NCBI RefSeq assembly: GCF_003481705.1
Contig: NZ_QULN01000013.1
Location: 1 to 38,832 of the forward strand
From: Butyricicoccus sp. OM04-18BH
Lineage (GTDB): Bacteria; Bacillota; Clostridia; Oscillospirales; Butyricicoccaceae
Direction of reading: 5' to 3'
Length of the DNA stretch: 38,832 nt
Position numbers and translations under genes: made by a program. The notes beneath the pieces are model-generated. The model saw nothing but the letters and a program-made list of their open reading frames with translations, was not told the origin of the DNA and searched no databases. This document shows positions 31,492 through 38,673 of the stretch, in pieces. The first letter of the stretch is position 1; every line of letters begins with the position of its first letter.

Positions 31492-32290
31492 ATGGACGTA
31501 AGGAAAGCGGCGGAGGCGGCGCGCGACTGCATCGTTTCCATCCGTCGGGAATTTCATCAGCATCCCGAGCTGAGCATGCAGGAATTCCGCACCGCGCAGC
31601 GGATTGAAGAGGAGCTTGACCAGCTCGGCATCCCGCACACCCGTGTCGGGGAGACCGGCGTACTCGGCACGCTGCGCGGCGAAAAGGAGGGCGGAAGAGC
31701 CGTCGTCCTGCGCGCGGACATCGACGCACTTCCCATCAATGCAGTCAGCTACCTGTTCCGCCGCGACGAGATACCGCCCGAGCTGACCCGGAACATCATG
31801 CTGTACTGTCTGGACTGCTTCGGTGAGGACGGCAGCACGGGCAGGCGCGGCACCTCGCGGATGGCCATGATGTTCCTCAGCAACTGGCTCAACGGCTACG
31901 GCGAGACCGGCCATCTGGCGGTATCGAGCCGCTATCTGTCGGGCCGGGAGGTGAACTTCTCCCAGAACGGCCCACTCCGGGACGCTCTGCGGCGCGGCGG
32001 TCGTGCGGCTCGACCTGGAGGGCTGGCACTATGTGCTGCTGACCCGTGTCGAGGGAGGGGACGTTTATCTGTTCGACCCGTATTACCATGAGGGACCGTT
32101 CGACAACGCCGAGCTGTGCGTCACCGACGAGCATCCCTGCTCCTATAACCGTATCGTTCCCGTTCACTATTTCGAGCGGGAGGAGATCAGCGTCTATTCG
32201 CTCGGGCCCTTCGATACTCGGGAGGCCATCCTGCTGTTCAATACGGATACCGAGCTGACCGAGGACAAGACGGTCGAGTATTTCATCTGA
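31492..32290 (+). pseudogene. Chimera of an M20 amidohydrolase start and a C39-like protein
   Basis: Starts as an M20 peptidase/amidohydrolase (IRREFHQHPELSMQE, then VLRADIDALPI) with a good GGAGG site. At about 31738 it switches in frame to a clostridial C39-like peptidase (NAVSYLFRRDEIPPELTRN, then MAMMFLSNWLNGYGETGH). Near 31990-32000 the frame shifts: the rest of the C39 part, with its His and Asp motifs (GWHYVLLT, LFDPYY) and ending ELTEDKTVEYFI, lies in another frame to 32290. The M20 metal site and the C39 catalytic Cys are both lost. Two separate lesions, so no function is expected. Confidence 0.75.
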
Positions 32291-32324
32291 GATTGCCGCG
32301 AAGCTGTGTTTTTTCGTCACTCTC

Positions 32325-32353
32325 TTGCCAAGACCGCCCTGTGTGCGTATAAT
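32325..32353 (+). promoter_or_regulatory. Promoter of the small acidic protein gene
   Basis: TTGCCA (32325-32330), 17 bp, TATAAT (32348-32353). Confidence 0.8.
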
Positions 32354-32392
32354 GAAAGTGCATAACGGAATTCAGACAAGGGAGTGAGTGAT

Positions 32393-32767
32393 ATGGAACG
32401 GGATTTCCTCAAGCAGAGCATTCGTAGAGAACTGGATTACTATCGGGACGGCCTGTTCAACGAGGACGGGGACGAAGAGTGGGTGCGCGCATGGTCTGCG
32501 CCGGATGATGACGACTCGATGGCGGAAAACGGCTTTCTGAATGTCGCGATGGCGCATCTCGCAGGCGATGAGTGCGATGAGATCGTGCTGCTCGGCACGG
32601 AATACGGCTATCATCAGCCGGATTACGACAGCTATATCGACATCGGCGCCGCTTTTGTCAACGATATGAGCACCGGCTTTCTTCAGACCGAGGGAAGCGA
32701 GGAGGACTGGGAACAGCTGATCGACAGCATCGCGGATATTCTGGGGAAAAACCTGTCGCGAGACTGA
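32393..32767 (+). CDS. Small acidic protein, unrecognised
   Basis: 124 residues, very acidic (many Asp/Glu; a DDDD run near 37-40), no signal peptide or membrane helix, so cytoplasmic. Recognisable parts are only a charged helical start (MERDFLKQSIRRELDYYR) and a middle with EIVLLGTEYGYHQPDYD. I do not recognise the family. It has its own promoter, GGGAGTGAG before the ATG, and no operon partner. The composition resembles some immunity or small regulatory proteins, which is not evidence of such a role. Confidence 0.65.
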   Translation: MERDFLKQSIRRELDYYRDGLFNEDGDEEWVRAWSAPDDDDSMAENGFLNVAMAHLAGDECDEIVLLGTEYGYHQPDYDSYIDIGAAFVNDMSTGFLQTEGSEEDWEQLIDSIADILGKNLSRD

Positions 32768-32842
32768 CGCTTCGGTGACGGGCAGGACAGGAGCCGCACA
32801 GAGGGCGTGAACAGAAAAAGTAAAAATTTTTTAAAATCCCTA

Positions 32843-32871
32843 TTGACAATCTGCACCCTGCATGATATTAT
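32843..32871 (+). promoter_or_regulatory. Promoter of tRNA-fMet
   Basis: TTGACA (32843-32848), 17 bp, TATTAT (32866-32871), 52 bp before the tRNA. Confidence 0.85.
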
Positions 32872-32922
32872 ATATAAGCACTCTGAAGTGAAGCTTCGCC
32901 GACGGAGTGAGAAAATGAATAT

Positions 32923-32998
32923 CGCGGGGTAGAGCAGTTGGTAGCTCGTCGGGCTCATAACCCGGAGGCCGCAGGTTCAAGTCCTGTCCCCGCAACCA
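32923..32998 (+). tRNA. Initiator tRNA-Met (CAT)
   Basis: Cloverleaf with anticodon CAT at 32956-32958. Initiator features: the first acceptor position is an unpaired C1 opposite A72, and the anticodon stem has three G-C pairs (GGG/CCC). CCA is encoded at 32996-32998. It stands alone with its own promoter and terminator, and marks the left edge of the AT-rich, mobile-element-like segment. Confidence 0.95.
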
Positions 32999-33003
32999 TG
33001 TTT

Positions 33004-33038
33004 AACCGCTGATTTCGTAAGAAATCAGCGGTTTTTTG
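33004..33038 (+). terminator. Terminator after tRNA-fMet
   Basis: A perfect 13-bp stem (AACCGCTGATTTC / GAAATCAGCGGTT, loop GTAA), then TTTT. Confidence 0.92.
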
Positions 33039-33040
33039 TA

Positions 33041-33528
33041 TTTTTCGGAGCACTTAGAAAACCTCCGGGTAGGTGACTTCAAAAGCAGAAAGTCGTATGC
33101 GGAGAGGGAAACAAGTAAAAAAGAGAGTACGATTGAAGCATTTTTTACTTGTTGCATATTTGCAAAAATAAAAATATAATAGCCTTTAAAACGGTGATAT
33201 TGTAGATATATTTTCGGAAAATAAGAATAAAACTGAGGAAAAATAAAAATAGAAATAAATGGAATAAAAAGGATATAAAATTGTTTTTTACTTGTCAATA
33301 GATAGATTCGGTATGTACAACGGACTCGATCTGTTCGGCAACATATCGCACACAGCCGAGCGTGCATAGCGCATGGTTTTTCCCGCCTGCTCGCAGAGTA
33401 AGGACGCGGAATCCCTTTTAAAAAAGTAACATTGGGTATGAAATCTGGCAAAGATAAATTTTGCATTACAAGAAATTAACGGATTCGTAGAAAATATGTA
33501 AATTTATTATGAATAAACCTGCGGAAAG
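33041..33528. other. AT-rich non-coding stretch
   Basis: About 490 bp of AT-rich DNA with no convincing gene on either strand. A 154-codon minus-strand frame here has no ribosome site or family likeness. Composition differs sharply from the left side of the window and suggests acquired DNA downstream of tRNA-fMet. I see no repeat of the tRNA 3' end (attachment site) inside the window. Confidence 0.5.
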
Positions 33529-33556
33529 TTGAAAAATTATGGGCAGATGCTATAAT
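33529..33556 (+). promoter_or_regulatory. Promoter in the AT-rich segment
   Basis: TTGAAA (33529-33534), 16 bp, TATAAT (33551-33556), about 80 bp before the next frame. Confidence 0.65.
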
Positions 33557-33637
33557 GAAACCAAGAGAAAGAATAATTTGGAATTCGATATACCATAAAA
33601 TGAAAATGTTTTTATGGTTAACATAGAAAGGAAAAAT

Positions 33638-34072
33638 TTGAAGAAGCGTAAAAGCAAAGGTTCGCATATCAAGCGATATGGTATTGATTTTTATGTGAGT
33701 AAGATAACGCAAGCAGGAGATACCCAGCCACCGGCAGAGGTAGTGCCTGAGTATGCAAGGCTGTCCTCCCGAAGTGATGTTGTGCAAAGCAGTGTGCGTG
33801 GATATTGTCGGGACGTCTGCGGTATGACAGCATCACGGATGATGCGGATTTTCGGCTTAAAGGCGGAGAGCACCTATGAAGAATGGTATGTCGATTACTT
33901 ATCGCGCATCGCAATGCTGGCTACGCGGGCACGGCTTGAGCGGTGTCATAAACTGTTGCAGAGTGGTAGCCAATTGAAGAGCGTTCAGCTCAGCATGAGG
34001 CTGAAGCTGAAGCGTGGCGCCAAAATACGTTTTACAGCAAAATCTCAGATTCGTCTTGCAGTGCTTTTATAA
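33638..34072 (+). CDS. Basic protein of unknown function
   Basis: 144 residues from a TTG start with GAAAGGA 6-7 bases upstream; an in-frame ATG at 33614 has no ribosome site. It is very basic (LKKRKSKGSHIKRYG at the start, KLKRGAKIRF near the end), suggesting nucleic-acid binding. I do not recognise the family. A promoter lies upstream and a strong terminator directly after, so it is probably expressed. The C-terminus looks abrupt and may be truncated. Codon use is unlike the left-hand genes. Its position before a recombinase gene suggests a mobile-element accessory gene. Confidence 0.5.
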   Translation: MKKRKSKGSHIKRYGIDFYVSKITQAGDTQPPAEVVPEYARLSSRSDVVQSSVRGYCRDVCGMTASRMMRIFGLKAESTYEEWYVDYLSRIAMLATRARLERCHKLLQSGSQLKSVQLSMRLKLKRGAKIRFTAKSQIRLAVLL

Positions 34073-34084
34073 GCGTAGGAAAAC

Positions 34085-34121
34085 AAAAGAAACTTGGGCG
34101 GACTGTCCAAGTTTCTTTTTT
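34085..34121 (+). terminator. Terminator before the recombinase fragment
   Basis: AAAGAAACTTGG pairs with CCAAGTTTCTTT around a 9-nt loop, continuing into a T-run. Confidence 0.85.
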
Positions 34122-34140
34122 CAGATAAAAAGTAGAAGAA

Positions 34141-34971
34141 ATGGGAAATTTTTTTCATAGCCCGAGAAAAGTAACGGGACAAAATTTGGATAAGTTTAAA
34201 GTTCCGTGTAAGTGTGATCGGAGCGATTATAAGTATCAGCCGGTGACAGCAGAAGGCGAGTTAACACTGGAGGGTGTTTACGAACAATTTTTGCTGGATA
34301 TGCAGAATGACCGTCACTGGGCCAAGAGCACGTGCATAGCGTATGACAGGGAATTCTGGCGGTCTGTTGCACCGATTTTTCGGGGGATACCGTATGCAGA
34401 TCTCAATGAAGAACTGGCGGAAAAGCTGTGGATGGAAAGGGGACAGTTTGGTCTGGGTGACAGGATCATTGAGCAAAACGCTAAGAAAATTTTTTCCTGC
34501 ATTGTTGAGCAGGCATATCAGCATGACCTGTCCCAGATGCGCTTCTGGGGAAATGTTGACGTGGAACTTTGCAAAAATGGTCTTGCGCATACCGCTGAAG
34601 GGCAGAAGCATTTGTTCAATCTTGCACACAAGCTGCTGAAGCGCCCCAAATCGCTTCCGATCAGCGTGGTTATCCGTATTTATGAAGAAATGATAAGTCG
34701 TGCAGATCGCTTTGGAGAATGTGTTGCACTGCTTGCAATGCTGTTGCTTGGTCTTCGCACCTCAGAGGCCGCCGGTCTGTCATATGGCGATATTCGTCAG
34801 ATGGATGAGGAGCTGTATGCAATTGAGCGCAGATATGTGGAAAAGCAGAGCTCGCGTGATGTTCAAGTGGGCGGAAAAACATCAAATTCATATCGCTTGC
34901 TGCCGCTTGTAAAAGAGTTTCGCGATTTTCTTATGGAGCGTAAAAAGAAAGCGCTTATGTATTACATATAG
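34141..34971 (+). pseudogene. Tyrosine recombinase/integrase, C-terminally truncated
   Basis: 276 residues. About 40-130 form a core-binding-like helical domain (YEQFLLDMQNDRHWAKSTC). The catalytic domain begins with MLLLGLRTSEAAGLSYGDIR, giving the first catalytic Arg (206), and GGKTSNSYRLLPL with the beta-turn Lys (246). The frame then ends at LMERKKKALMYYI without the HxxR box or nucleophile Tyr, so it cannot recombine DNA. The next gene starts 17 bases later in another frame and may be the tail of the same ancestral gene. An N-terminal CKC pair hints at a metal site. The ribosome site is weak (AGAAGAA). Confidence 0.75.
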
Positions 34972-34987
34972 TTCGTTTAAACGGCCG

Positions 34988-36148
34988 ATGGAACTGGGAT
35001 GTACGGCAGCAATGCGTGAGGAAACACGTCTTGCGGCGGATATGGCTGAGAAGAGCCGGTCTATCTATACATCGGTCGGCCTTTTTGAGAAGCCGGAACT
35101 TGTGGACAGTATGCCGGAAGCGGAGGATTTAGAGCGCGAGTGGCTGCCAGAGGTCGTGGATGCAGAGGGAAATCCGTATCCATGCAGCCAACAGGCTGAC
35201 TCGTCAAAGAAGAAGTCAAAGTCGGAGGCGAAAGAGGGCATCTGTGAAGAAGAACTGCTGGCTGTGTTATCCGGCGGCAGGCTGGTTAAAGTGCCGGAAA
35301 ACCGCTGGCTTTGTAAACCAGGCGTTTGTTCGATGGGATTGGATAAGAAACTTCAAGTGAAGCGGATAGTGGTTTTTCGACAATCGGTCGATAAAGTTTT
35401 GGTCAGTTCAAGTGGTCAGGCATGGTATTTGCCGGCTTCACTGACAGTGGATGACTTCTGCAAAAATGGAAGATGGCAGAAATGTCATGAAGCATTGCTT
35501 GAAGATGGTGTGCTGACAGAATGTAATCCTAAGGATACTTCGCTGGTCTGTGCAGCGCAAAGCGGCAGGCAGGTGCGGCTGCCGTTGGATCAAGTGCGTG
35601 TTATACCAGACGGTATGCAGATTGTACGTACAGGCGGGGAGAAAATTGTCACAGCGTGTTGCAGCACGGCGGAAGACGAATTGCTGTTTGTCAGCCATCA
35701 GGGAAAAGCATTGCGCGTGCCTGTTCAGGCGATGCATGAGTACAAAAATCTGGGTATCGGATTGGTTTCCGGCATGAAGCTGAAGACAGGAGATTCACTT
35801 TGTCAGCTCATGGTCTACCGGCCGGAGCATAAACTGATTATTGTGACAGAGAAAGGCAGAGGACTTGTACTGTTGCCGGACACAGCGGAAAAGCGTATGA
35901 TTGAGCCAAAGCTGGGACTGGGTGAGGGTGTACAGCTGATACAGTGGGGGCATGGCGGCGATGCCATAGATACGTTATATGCGGAAACAGGTGTGCTGCT
36001 GGTAACGAAGCAGGGCAAGGCGCACTGTCATGACTTGAGTGATGTAACTCCGCAAAACAGAGGTACGACGGGACACTGGTGGATTACAAATCATGATGTT
36101 GTGGGTGTGGTTGAGATGAGTATTGCTAAGGCAACATCGCACGATTAA
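34988..36148 (+). CDS. Gyrase-A-CTD-like beta-propeller protein
   Basis: 386 residues. After a charged N-terminus (1 to about 85) the rest consists of repeated blade motifs like those of the GyrA/ParC C-terminal domain: LLAVLSGGRLVKVP, KVLVSSSGQAWYLP, SLVCAAQSGRQVRLP, ELLFVSHQGKALRVP, KLIIVTEKGRGLVLLP and VLLVTKQGKAHCHD. Six such blades is the count of the gyrase pinwheel that wraps DNA. No GyrA-box (QRRGGKG-like) sequence and no topoisomerase catalytic part are seen. There is no ribosome site at the ATG, and the N-terminus may be the tail of the truncated recombinase upstream. A DNA-wrapping role in recombination is inference. Confidence 0.6.
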   Translation: MELGCTAAMREETRLAADMAEKSRSIYTSVGLFEKPELVDSMPEAEDLEREWLPEVVDAEGNPYPCSQQADSSKKKSKSEAKEGICEEELLAVLSGGRLVKVPENRWLCKPGVCSMGLDKKLQVKRIVVFRQSVDKVLVSSSGQAWYLPASLTVDDFCKNGRWQKCHEALLEDGVLTECNPKDTSLVCAAQSGRQVRLPLDQVRVIPDGMQIVRTGGEKIVTACCSTAEDELLFVSHQGKALRVPVQAMHEYKNLGIGLVSGMKLKTGDSLCQLMVYRPEHKLIIVTEKGRGLVLLPDTAEKRMIEPKLGLGEGVQLIQWGHGGDAIDTLYAETGVLLVTKQGKAHCHDLSDVTPQNRGTTGHWWITNHDVVGVVEMSIAKATSHD

Positions 36149-36220
36149 AGCCGCGGCTCCTTGCGTAGGTTCCGGTCACGCTGCCGCGCCTCATGCACAA
36201 CTTCATTTTACAACGCGCGT

Positions 36221-36264
36221 AAAAAATATCATCACGCAAACCATTCGCGTGATGATACTTTTTA
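36221..36264. terminator. Terminator-like inverted repeat
   Basis: TATCATCACGC (36227-36237) pairs with GCGTGATGATA (36247-36257); A-run before and T-run after make it usable on both strands. Confidence 0.7.
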
Positions 36265-36661
36265 CCGGCCTTGCCGCGCATTTGCAGAGATTGAGGTGCT
36301 TTTTCCGAAACATGCCAACCAGAGCGCAGATGATGTGAGTACCGTCTGTATGCCTGATCTGGCGGTGATCTGTAATCCTAACAAATTGCATGAACAATAC
36401 TGCTTCGGTGCGCCGACTGTAGTAATGGAAATCCTTTTTCCCTCAACTGTCAAAGCTGATCGACTGGTGAAGCTGAACCGTTATCAGCAGGCGGGCGTAC
36501 CGGAATACTGGATCGTATTGCCGCAGGAACAGAACGCAACCGTGTTTGTGCTGGAGAACGGCTTGTATCGTACCGTTGCCGTTTACGCTAAAGAAGACAC
36601 CGCCGCAAAGGTGTTTACGCTGACCGGTTGTGAACTGGATTTGACGCGCGTATTTGAGTGA
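36263..36661 (+). pseudogene. Uma2-family (DUF820) protein, 5'-truncated
   Basis: Similarity to Uma2 restriction-endonuclease-fold proteins runs from about RPCRAFAEIEVLFPK to the end: CMPDLAVICNPNKL, GAPTVVMEILFPST (catalytic-core Glu) and LNRYQQAGVPEYWIVLPQEQ. The usual N-terminal about 50 residues are missing; upstream sequence in this frame is the terminator hairpin and unrelated DNA. No start codon with ribosome site. Uma2 genes are often multicopy near mobile DNA; function unknown. Confidence 0.7.
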
Positions 36662-36665
36662 TGGA

Positions 36666-36846
36666 GTAACGAAACGTTACCCTATTTCAGCGGGGATAGC
36701 AATTTGCGACACCTCTCACGCACAAGGCGGCCTTCACCGGTTTGTCGAGGCCTGCACCGGTCTGTACACTGCGTTGAACAACCCGTTTTCTCTTGGCGGG
36801 GTGTCATACAAGCTACCACAGAGGACGCTCGAAAGCGTCCTTTTTT
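36666..36846 (+). ncRNA. Structured non-coding stretch ending in a terminator
   Basis: Between the Uma2 and IS256 remnants. It holds a small hairpin (GTAACG/CGTTAC, 36666-36680), two similar tandem units (CTTCACCGGTTTGT and CTGCACCGGTCTGT), the pair GACACC/GGTGTC enclosing about 90 nt, and a strong terminator GGACGCT/AGCGTCC plus T6 (36823-36846). There is no gene upstream that would need this terminator, so a small RNA is possible. No promoter assigned. Confidence 0.3.
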
Positions 36847-36937
36847 ATGCGTCGAACTGGGTGAAACTTGGCGTTTATTTGGTGTTTGTTGAGGTGCAGA
36901 CAGGTGGTTTTACATGGTCACAGAAGTGCGTGATATG

Positions 36938-36963
36938 GATAGCGTATAATGATAGCGTATAAT
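36938..36963. repeat. Tandem duplication of a 13-bp unit
   Basis: GATAGCGTATAAT occurs twice head to tail (36938-36950, 36951-36963). Each copy contains a TATAAT -10-like box. It lies just before the IS256 remnant. Confidence 0.6.
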
Positions 36964-36987
36964 TAAGTTCGCAAAAGCAAATATGAT

Positions 36988-37293
36988 GTGATCGACTCCT
37001 ACGCCAAACGCTTTCCGAAAGCGGTTCAGTGCCTTGAAGACGGATTGGAGGATTCTCTGGCCTTCTATGCATTCCCCATGCTGGATGCGCGAAAAATCTC
37101 ATCTTCCAGCATGATTGAAAGATTGAATCGTGAAATTCGGAGACGTACCAGCGTGGTTGAAATCTTTCCGAATGAAAGTTCCTATGTTCGCCTAGTGACC
37201 ACGTATCTCATGGAATACGCTGAGGAGTGGTCTGTCTCCAGAGCTTATCTCAGCCAGGAATCCATTGCGGCAACTCTGCTCGTTGCTGCCTAA
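36988..37293 (+). pseudogene. IS256-family transposase, C-terminal remnant
   Basis: About 101 codons matching the C-terminal end of IS256/Mutator transposases: YAKRFPKAVQCLEDGLEDSL, AFYAFPMLD and MIERLNREIRRRTSVVEIFP. The last holds the conserved catalytic Glu region (ERLNREIRRRT). The N-terminal about 290 residues with the DNA-binding domain and two catalytic Asp are missing. No ribosome site at the GTG. Probably the right-hand piece of a broken insertion sequence. 37294-37397 shows no gene. Confidence 0.8.
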
Positions 37294-37397
37294 CTTCATT
37301 TTTTTCAGGAGCCCTTTTTGTGAACATTACTTGACGCGGTCTCAAAAACTTAAGCGTTCTGTGACGGCAAAAATGTAGCAGTCAAGCTCGGAATATG

Positions 37398-37427
37398 TTG
37401 ATATTTTTGCCGATGATGTGGTATACT
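37398..37427 (+). promoter_or_regulatory. Promoter of the fic gene
   Basis: TTGATA (37398-37403), 18 bp, TATACT (37422-37427), 53 bp before the start codon. Confidence 0.7.
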
Positions 37428-37479
37428 ATGTAATAGATTAACGTAGTTTTTTGATGGATTTTATGGTGGAGGATCATAG

Positions 37480-38370
37480 ATGCGATATCTTTCCGTTGCT
37501 GAAATAGCGAAAAAGTGGGATGTGTCAGAGCGCAGTGTCAGAAATTACTGCGCCCAGGGGCGTGTGAATGGTGCGTTTCTTACCGGTAAGACATGGAACA
37601 TTCCAGAAAACGCAGAAAAACCGGAGCGTACCAATAAAAGAAAAGCAGAACCGATCACTCTGTTGGATATCCTGAAAGAACAGAAGGCAAGTAAATACTC
37701 CGGCGGGATCTACCACAAAACACAGATCGATTTGACATACAATTCCAACCATATAGAAGGAAGCCGACTGACCCACGATCAGACCAGATATATCTTTGAA
37801 ACCAATACTATTGGTGTGGAAAAAGAAGTGCTGAACGTGGATGACGTGATTGAAACAGCAAATCATTTCCGCTGCATTGACATGATCATAGATCATGCAA
37901 AAGCAGCTCTGACGGAAAAGTTCATCAAAGAGCTTCACTTGGTTTTGAAGAACGGCACCAGCGATTCCAGAAAAGATTGGTTTGCTGTTGGCGATTATAA
38001 GAAACTTCCGAATGAAGTCGGCGGCATGAATACCGCCCTTCCCGAAGAAGTTGCCGATAAAATGAAGGCCCTGCTGACGGAATATAACGCCAAAGAAGAA
38101 AAGACCCTTGAGAACATTTTGGACTTTCATGTGAAGTTTGAGCGGATTCATCCGTTCCAGGACGGCAACGGTCGTGTAGGCAGACTCATTATGTTCAAGG
38201 AATGTCTGAAATACAATATCGTTCCGTTCATCATTGAGGACAATCTGAAACTGTTCTATTACCGTGGATTGAAGGAATGGGACAACGAAAAAGGCTATCT
38301 GACAGATACCTGCCTGACCGCACAGGACAAGTATAAAGCATATTTGGATTATTTTAGGATTGGGTATTAA
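37480..38370 (+). CDS. Fic-family protein with N-terminal HTH and built-in inhibitory helix
   Basis: 296 residues. Residues 1-42 are an excisionase/MerR-like helix-turn-helix (LSVAEIAKKWDVSERSVRNY). An inhibitory motif S-x3-E-G (Ser89-Gly94 in YNSNHIEGSRL) matches the class II self-inhibition helix. The catalytic motif HPFQDGNGRVGR (224-235) is intact. Fic proteins attach AMP or another nucleotide monophosphate to target proteins; the inhibitory Glu keeps this off. The HTH suggests it regulates its own transcription or moonlights as a repressor. TGGAGG lies 8-9 bases upstream. It sits within a mobile segment, downstream of a broken IS and upstream of a repA-type gene. Confidence 0.92.
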   Translation: MRYLSVAEIAKKWDVSERSVRNYCAQGRVNGAFLTGKTWNIPENAEKPERTNKRKAEPITLLDILKEQKASKYSGGIYHKTQIDLTYNSNHIEGSRLTHDQTRYIFETNTIGVEKEVLNVDDVIETANHFRCIDMIIDHAKAALTEKFIKELHLVLKNGTSDSRKDWFAVGDYKKLPNEVGGMNTALPEEVADKMKALLTEYNAKEEKTLENILDFHVKFERIHPFQDGNGRVGRLIMFKECLKYNIVPFIIEDNLKLFYYRGLKEWDNEKGYLTDTCLTAQDKYKAYLDYFRIGY

Positions 38371-38382
38371 GCAAGCTGATTG

Positions 38383-38426
38383 CCAAAGTGTCAAATGCTT
38401 GACCCAAAGTGTCAATTTGACACTTT
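38383..38426. repeat. Three copies of AAAGTGTCAA (operator or iteron cluster)
   Basis: CCAAAGTGTCAA at 38383-38394 and 38404-38415 (21 bp apart, two helical turns), and the inverse TTGACACTTT at 38417-38426. The last two form an almost perfect palindrome. It lies between the fic gene and the replication-type genes. A binding site for the Fic HTH, a plasmid-style iteron, or a terminator-like hairpin are all possible. Confidence 0.55.
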
Positions 38427-38433
38427 AATCTCT

Positions 38434-38541
38434 TTGCCGCCGAAACCCAAGTCGGAATGTGATGGCTGTCCCTATGGGCGAGATCACCCGTGCATTGGTT
38501 GGTGTACGAAGAAGGTTATGCGTGAAGTGGGGCTTCGTTGA
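38434..38541 (+). CDS. Small Cys-rich protein of mobile elements
   Basis: About 35 codons from a TTG. It contains CDGCPYGRDHPCIGWC (C-x2-C-x8-C-x3-C), a likely zinc knuckle, and ends KKVMREVGLR. Short peptides with a CDGCPYG core occur beside repA in Firmicute conjugative elements as I recall. Start uncertain, no strong ribosome site. A second small frame following it (about 38543-38676) is interrupted by an in-frame TAG at its sixth codon. Confidence 0.4.
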   Translation: MPPKPKSECDGCPYGRDHPCIGWCTKKVMREVGLR

Positions 38542-38673
38542 TATGGATGCGTATGAATAGGAATACCGCTTCTGCTATTTTGCCCGATGTCCTTACGAAA
38601 AGACGGATATGACTTTCCCCAGCATTCCGCTGACAACAGAAAGTTTTCCGCAGAAAGAAGGTGGTGAAGCCGT

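Noticed and set aside
33002..33466. 154-codon minus-strand frame with hydrophobic stretches
   Set aside because: Overlaps the tRNA-fMet terminator, has no ribosome site, and its hydrophobicity follows from AT-rich DNA.
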